Origin: Pyrus communis
Taxonomy: Eukaryota; Streptophyta; Magnoliopsida; Rosales; Rosaceae
Reading direction: 5' to 3'
Assembly: GCF_963583255.1 (NCBI RefSeq)
Contig: NC_084815.1
Span: forward strand, 7,673,724-7,737,723
DNA length: 64,000 nt
Both the position numbers and the translations under genes were made by a program. Under the pieces are notes generated by a model, which had not been told where the DNA came from, did not search any database, and worked only from the letters and a program-made list of their open reading frames with translations. Positions 60,589-64,000 of the stretch are shown in pieces (position 1 is the stretch's first letter; every line of letters starts with the position of its first letter).

Positions 60589-60943
60589 TGTCACATCCTG
60601 GCCCGGGCGAGACCACTTCCCGGGCCCGCTCCACCACCGTAGCACGATATTTTCCATTTTGGGCTTACCATTCCCTCATGATTTTGTTTTTGGGAACTCA
60701 CGAGCAACTTCCCGGTGGGTCACCCATCATAGGATTGCTCTAGCCCCCTTCTCGCTTAACTTCGGAGTTCCTACGGAACCCAAAGCCAGTGAGTTCTCAA
60801 AAGGCCTCGGGCTAGGTAAGAATGGGAATATACATACAAGGATCACTCCCCTGGGCGATGTGGGATGTCACAATCCACCCCCCTTAGGGGCCCGACGTCC
60901 TCGTCGGCACACACGCGGCCAGGGTTAGGCTCTGATACCAAAC
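60589..60943 (-). mobile_element. Cassandra-like TRIM: one LTR with 5S rRNA segment, internal domain and primer site
   Basis: A 284-bp LTR (60589-60872, TGTCACATCC...GGATGTCACA) contains a 5S rRNA-like segment on the minus strand (about 60776-60693): GAACTCCGAAGTTAAGCGAG, then GATGGGTGACC and GGGAAGTTGCTCGTG, including the internal pol III promoter region. Next comes a roughly 70-bp interior with a polypurine tract (CCACCCCCCTTAGGGG, complement abutting the LTR). It ends with the complement of TGGTATCAGAGCC (60928-60940), the tRNA-iMet primer site. LTR-PPT-tiny interior-PBS on the minus strand is the Cassandra layout. The second LTR is missing: the large Ty3 LTR begins 3 bp after the primer site. 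Confidence 0.8.
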
Positions 60944-63134
60944 TGACACACCCCGACCGAGATCAGGGCGTGCTGGCCGTCACGCGGAGGTGACGTAACC
61001 ATGTGCACGGTGCGGAAGCTAATAAAACAATAATGGAAATAGTGATACGAATAAATAAAAACTAGTTTACACGAAATGATAATAGGTGCAAACGTAAGTG
61101 TAACACAAGTTCAGAGCATAACGCCTAAAGCAGTCCAAACGAAAATGACGCAATAACAGTACACCCGAAGGTGGCCCTACGCTGGTGATCGTCTGTCAGA
61201 AATGCCAGGAAAGCCCTCTGGGAAACCACCAAACCTGCTAGACAACTAGAACCTGGAGGGGCGCAAAACAAAAGCGTGAGTGGGCAAAAACAAAGCTTTT
61301 CAAAAACCATTTAATAAATACATTCTAACCCCTCGCCGTAAAACCTGTATACTTCCCAGAAAATAAACATATGTGCATAAATATATATATATACCAATCA
61401 TGCTCGAAAATATGCCATGCCGGAACCTCAGAATGAAATGCAAGTGCTCAGGTATAAATCATATCAATAACATATAATCTGGCAGCCGGAGTCACCCAAC
61501 GTGACCTGTACGACTGAATCTAGAGCTCAAATCTCAAATTCAATAACTAAACCTGCCCACGCGTCGGAACCACCTAAAGTGGTCTGTACGACAGGCCTGG
61601 GTGTAATACATATAAACGCTCTAGTGCTACGATCACGTGAAGGCTGTGCGAATAATCGCTGGTCACCTACGAGTCGGAACCAGCTAATGTGGTCTGTACG
61701 ACAGGACTGTGCACCTAACTTGGATCCAAGCTGAGCGTGTGGTGTGGGAGGTGAACATCACGTGAAGGACTGTGCCCTACTCTAGGCGGGAGCACTAACA
61801 CCGGGGGTGCAGGTTATGAGCTCTCAAAGCATCTCCAATCACTACTAACTATAAACATGAATAACACTTACCTGGCACTTACCTGTGCGTCCGCAGCACC
61901 CAATATGCACATATATATATATATGTATATAACTAACTAATAATGCATAAACAATGATAATATAATGCATGGCATACGACAAAATAACAATTCCAATCAA
62001 TTTCTGGGAAAATATAAGTATATAGGTATATACGGAAAACCAAAAGCCCACTCACTGATATGTGGAAGGGTCGTAGCCCCCCTGCCTCGTGTGACCATGC
62101 TCGTCCTGGGGATAGGTATCACCTATATGCGAAACAACTACAAAAACGTTAATTTTAAAGCACATAACCAACCTTTTGAAATAACTTCTCATACAATGCT
62201 CAAATGGGGCAAATGAATATACCAACGTGATCTACCCAACCTCAGGAACATCCCTAAATTTGTAGAAAAATTTTCCACCGCCGCACGTGCCCCCACGCAT
62301 CGGTCAAGGCACTGCCACACGCGCCGGCCACGTGCAGGCACGTGCTTGGCACACTAACGGCGTCAACTGACGTCGTAGGGAATATTCCGTCAGTTTTAAC
62401 AGATTCTGTCAACGGCGTCAGGAATATTCCGTCAGACTTGACGGAATATTCCGTCGTCTTCTCCGGTGAGCCTCCGACGCCGTCGCCAGCGCCGGAAAAC
62501 TGAGAATTTTTCAAATCGTCCTATCTTTTTCGTTTTTCAAGCAAATTTCACAAAATTGGTACCAAAATGAAGCTTAGAACTAGAGGAACACAATCATACC
62601 ACTTTCAAGTGCTAAAAACCACGAAATCTCACCTGGAAAATCACCCCAACTCCGGCCAACTTCGAAACTAGTGATCCCGACATCCAAATCCTTCAAACGA
62701 ACCACCCCGAGCCTCTTAGGGACCTCACCAAGCTACCTACAAGCTTGAAATTCCCTAAAACGTGAGAAATCACGTGTGCATGAGCAATACTCGAAATCGG
62801 CCATCGTGGATTCGACGTGAAAACGATGGTGTTCTTACCTGAAAAAGGTATAGTTGGACTCCTACAAGCCTCACGAGCTCGAATATGTGCTTGGATTCCA
62901 CGATCTGTGAAGGTTTGATGGGTGTGTGGGTGTGTCCGTACGTTTTCAAAGGAAATGGAAAAGAATGGGGCTCGGGACAGATGCAGAGAAAGGGAGAAAA
63001 CAGTGTAGGAAATGTGTGGTCCACCATTAGCCAGCAACCAACCAAAAATAACCACAAAACGTAAAGAAAACGAACTAGGGGCAATCTCGTCTTTTCACAC
63101 GTACGTTGTAATATTTCTGGGACGGGCTGTCACA
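60944..63134 (+). mobile_element. 5' LTR (2.19 kb) of a Ty3-type retrotransposon
   Basis: TGACACACCCCGACC...GGGACGGGCTGTCACA has TG/CA ends and is followed by ACTATT and the primer site TGGTATCAGAGC (63141-63152). Gag coding starts 65 bp later. The interior carries repeated blocks (GGAACCACCTAAAGTGGTCTGTACGA-like at 61496, 61566 and 61676). The element continues beyond the window, so its 3' LTR and target duplication cannot be seen. Confidence 0.85.
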
Positions 63135-63216
63135 ACTATTTGGTATCAGAGCCTAGGTTTGGCAGTCATGTGCTTTTATGAGTATTCTAATGGTTTTGGT
63201 GTCTTCTGTCAGAATT

Positions 63217-64000
63217 ATGCCGCCTCGTCGGAAACCACGTCGCTCTGATGAGCCTAGCTTCCCTGATATTGCCTAGCTGGGGGAAGCTATTGCTACCGCT
63301 ATTCAGTCGGCGATCCGCCCTCCCCAGAGGACTCATCTGGAGACTATGTACAATTTGAAATTGGATAAGTTCGAAGGTAGCGAGGGTCACGAGGGTGCAG
63401 AGCGATGGTTAGAGCACATTGAGAAAACTTTTCATGTGTTGCACAATCAGGGGAACCTTCCTATTGAGAGGTGGGTTGAGACGACATCATGGTTTCTGAG
63501 TAAGGAGTCCGCAGCCTGGTGGGAGCAGGAATCTCGCCGTTTGACTCCAGCTGAGAGGACTGATTGGGATGTTTTCCAGGAGTTGTTCAAGAGAAGGTTT
63601 ATGCCTCCTGAGTACATTGATCGTAAGAAGCAGGAGTTCACTGAGTTGAGATAGGGGAAGTTGACAGCTAATGAGTACTATCGCAGGTTCACTGATTTGT
63701 CTCGCTATCATCCAGATGTTGCTGGTAATCCGGCGGAGATGCTTCGTCGTTTCCATTTGGGTACTAAGAAGAAGTGGCGTTCGATGGCGACCACTACCCA
63801 CTGTGATACCTACCAGGATTTCTACGAGATATTGTTGAGGATTGAGAATTCAGAGAACATGCCGAGTGAGAGTGAGGAAGAAGAAAAATATGGTAATCAG
63901 AAGAAAGAGGATAAGGGTAAAGGTCAAGCGTCGCTCGAGCCTCGTAGGACACAGAACTTTAAGAGGGGTGGCTCTAGTTCTAGCTCTTCTAGCGGTGGTT
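63217..64000 (+). pseudogene. Ty3-type gag, two nonsense codons, runs off window
   Basis: The ATG at 63217 opens a frame with MPPRRKPRRSDEPS, then the retrotransposon gag domain (FEGSEGHEGAERWLEHIEKT, AAWWEQESRR, FMPPEYIDRKKQEF) and an Arg/Lys/Ser-rich tail (KGKGQAS). In-frame TAG codons at 63274-63276 and 63652-63654 interrupt it; no frameshift is seen. Both lie where relatives have Gln. The nucleocapsid knuckle and pol would lie beyond 64000. Confidence 0.82.

Noticed and set aside
1..64000. CRISPR array, prokaryotic operon or viral genome
   Set aside because: No regularly spaced repeats, Shine-Dalgarno-led gene strings or viral genes; all genes are spliced nuclear plant genes.

Overview
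The window is nuclear DNA of a flowering plant: spliced genes with GT-AG introns, AT-rich intergenic DNA, and dense LTR retrotransposons, MITEs and SINE-like elements. The gene set is eudicot. The Ty3-type element at the right edge, the 5S-rRNA-containing Cassandra-like TRIM and the expanded F-box family look like those I remember from Rosaceae (apple/pear type). The family-level assignment is an inference from memory. No bacterial, CRISPR or viral gene system is present.

Layout. 1-1161: 5' part of the augmin subunit gene AUG1 (HAUS1), minus strand, running off the left edge. 2869-7175: a four-exon RPB5-type RNA polymerase subunit of the NRPE5 (Pol V) class, minus strand. 7.2-15.9 kb: a repeat-rich gap with a foldback element, a LINE-like retroposon split by a 1.8-kb solo LTR, and a Mutator-like MITE. 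15960-17174: a single-exon glutaredoxin-like zinc protein, minus strand. 17.2-24.2 kb: mostly anonymous DNA with a 291-bp solo LTR and a Tourist-like MITE. 24269-24415: a 48-codon ORF for a possible secreted or membrane peptide. 25998-27431: ribosomal protein eS10, plus strand. 28254-31198: the 18S rRNA pseudouridine methyltransferase EMG1/NEP1, seven exons, minus strand. 33714-47559: a 33-exon KIN-7O (CENP-E-like) kinesin of 1,320 aa, minus strand, with a PPR pseudogene in its last intron. 47.8-64 kb: nested transposons (a Ty3-type LTR relic containing a 3.6-kb non-autonomous LTR element and an hAT element), a 2.1-kb solo LTR, decayed F-box copies, a SINE, a Cassandra-like TRIM, and the start of a Ty3 element with a mutated gag.

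Exon models were built by reading both strands and requiring GT/AG junctions, reading-phase closure and fit to family sequence as I remember it. Coding lengths of all complete genes are multiples of three. The retained genes are housekeeping or cell-division genes: microtubule nucleation (AUG1), mitotic motor (KIN-7O), RNA-directed DNA methylation polymerase (NRPE5) and ribosome biogenesis/structure (EMG1, eS10). They share little beyond proximity. As I remember it, the trio AUG1, RPB5-like and glutaredoxin-like is also contiguous in Arabidopsis, with paralogues near a NEP1 gene, so the window is probably an ancient collinear block diluted by transposons. Most large insertions have recognisable target-site duplications, so their nesting order can be read directly.
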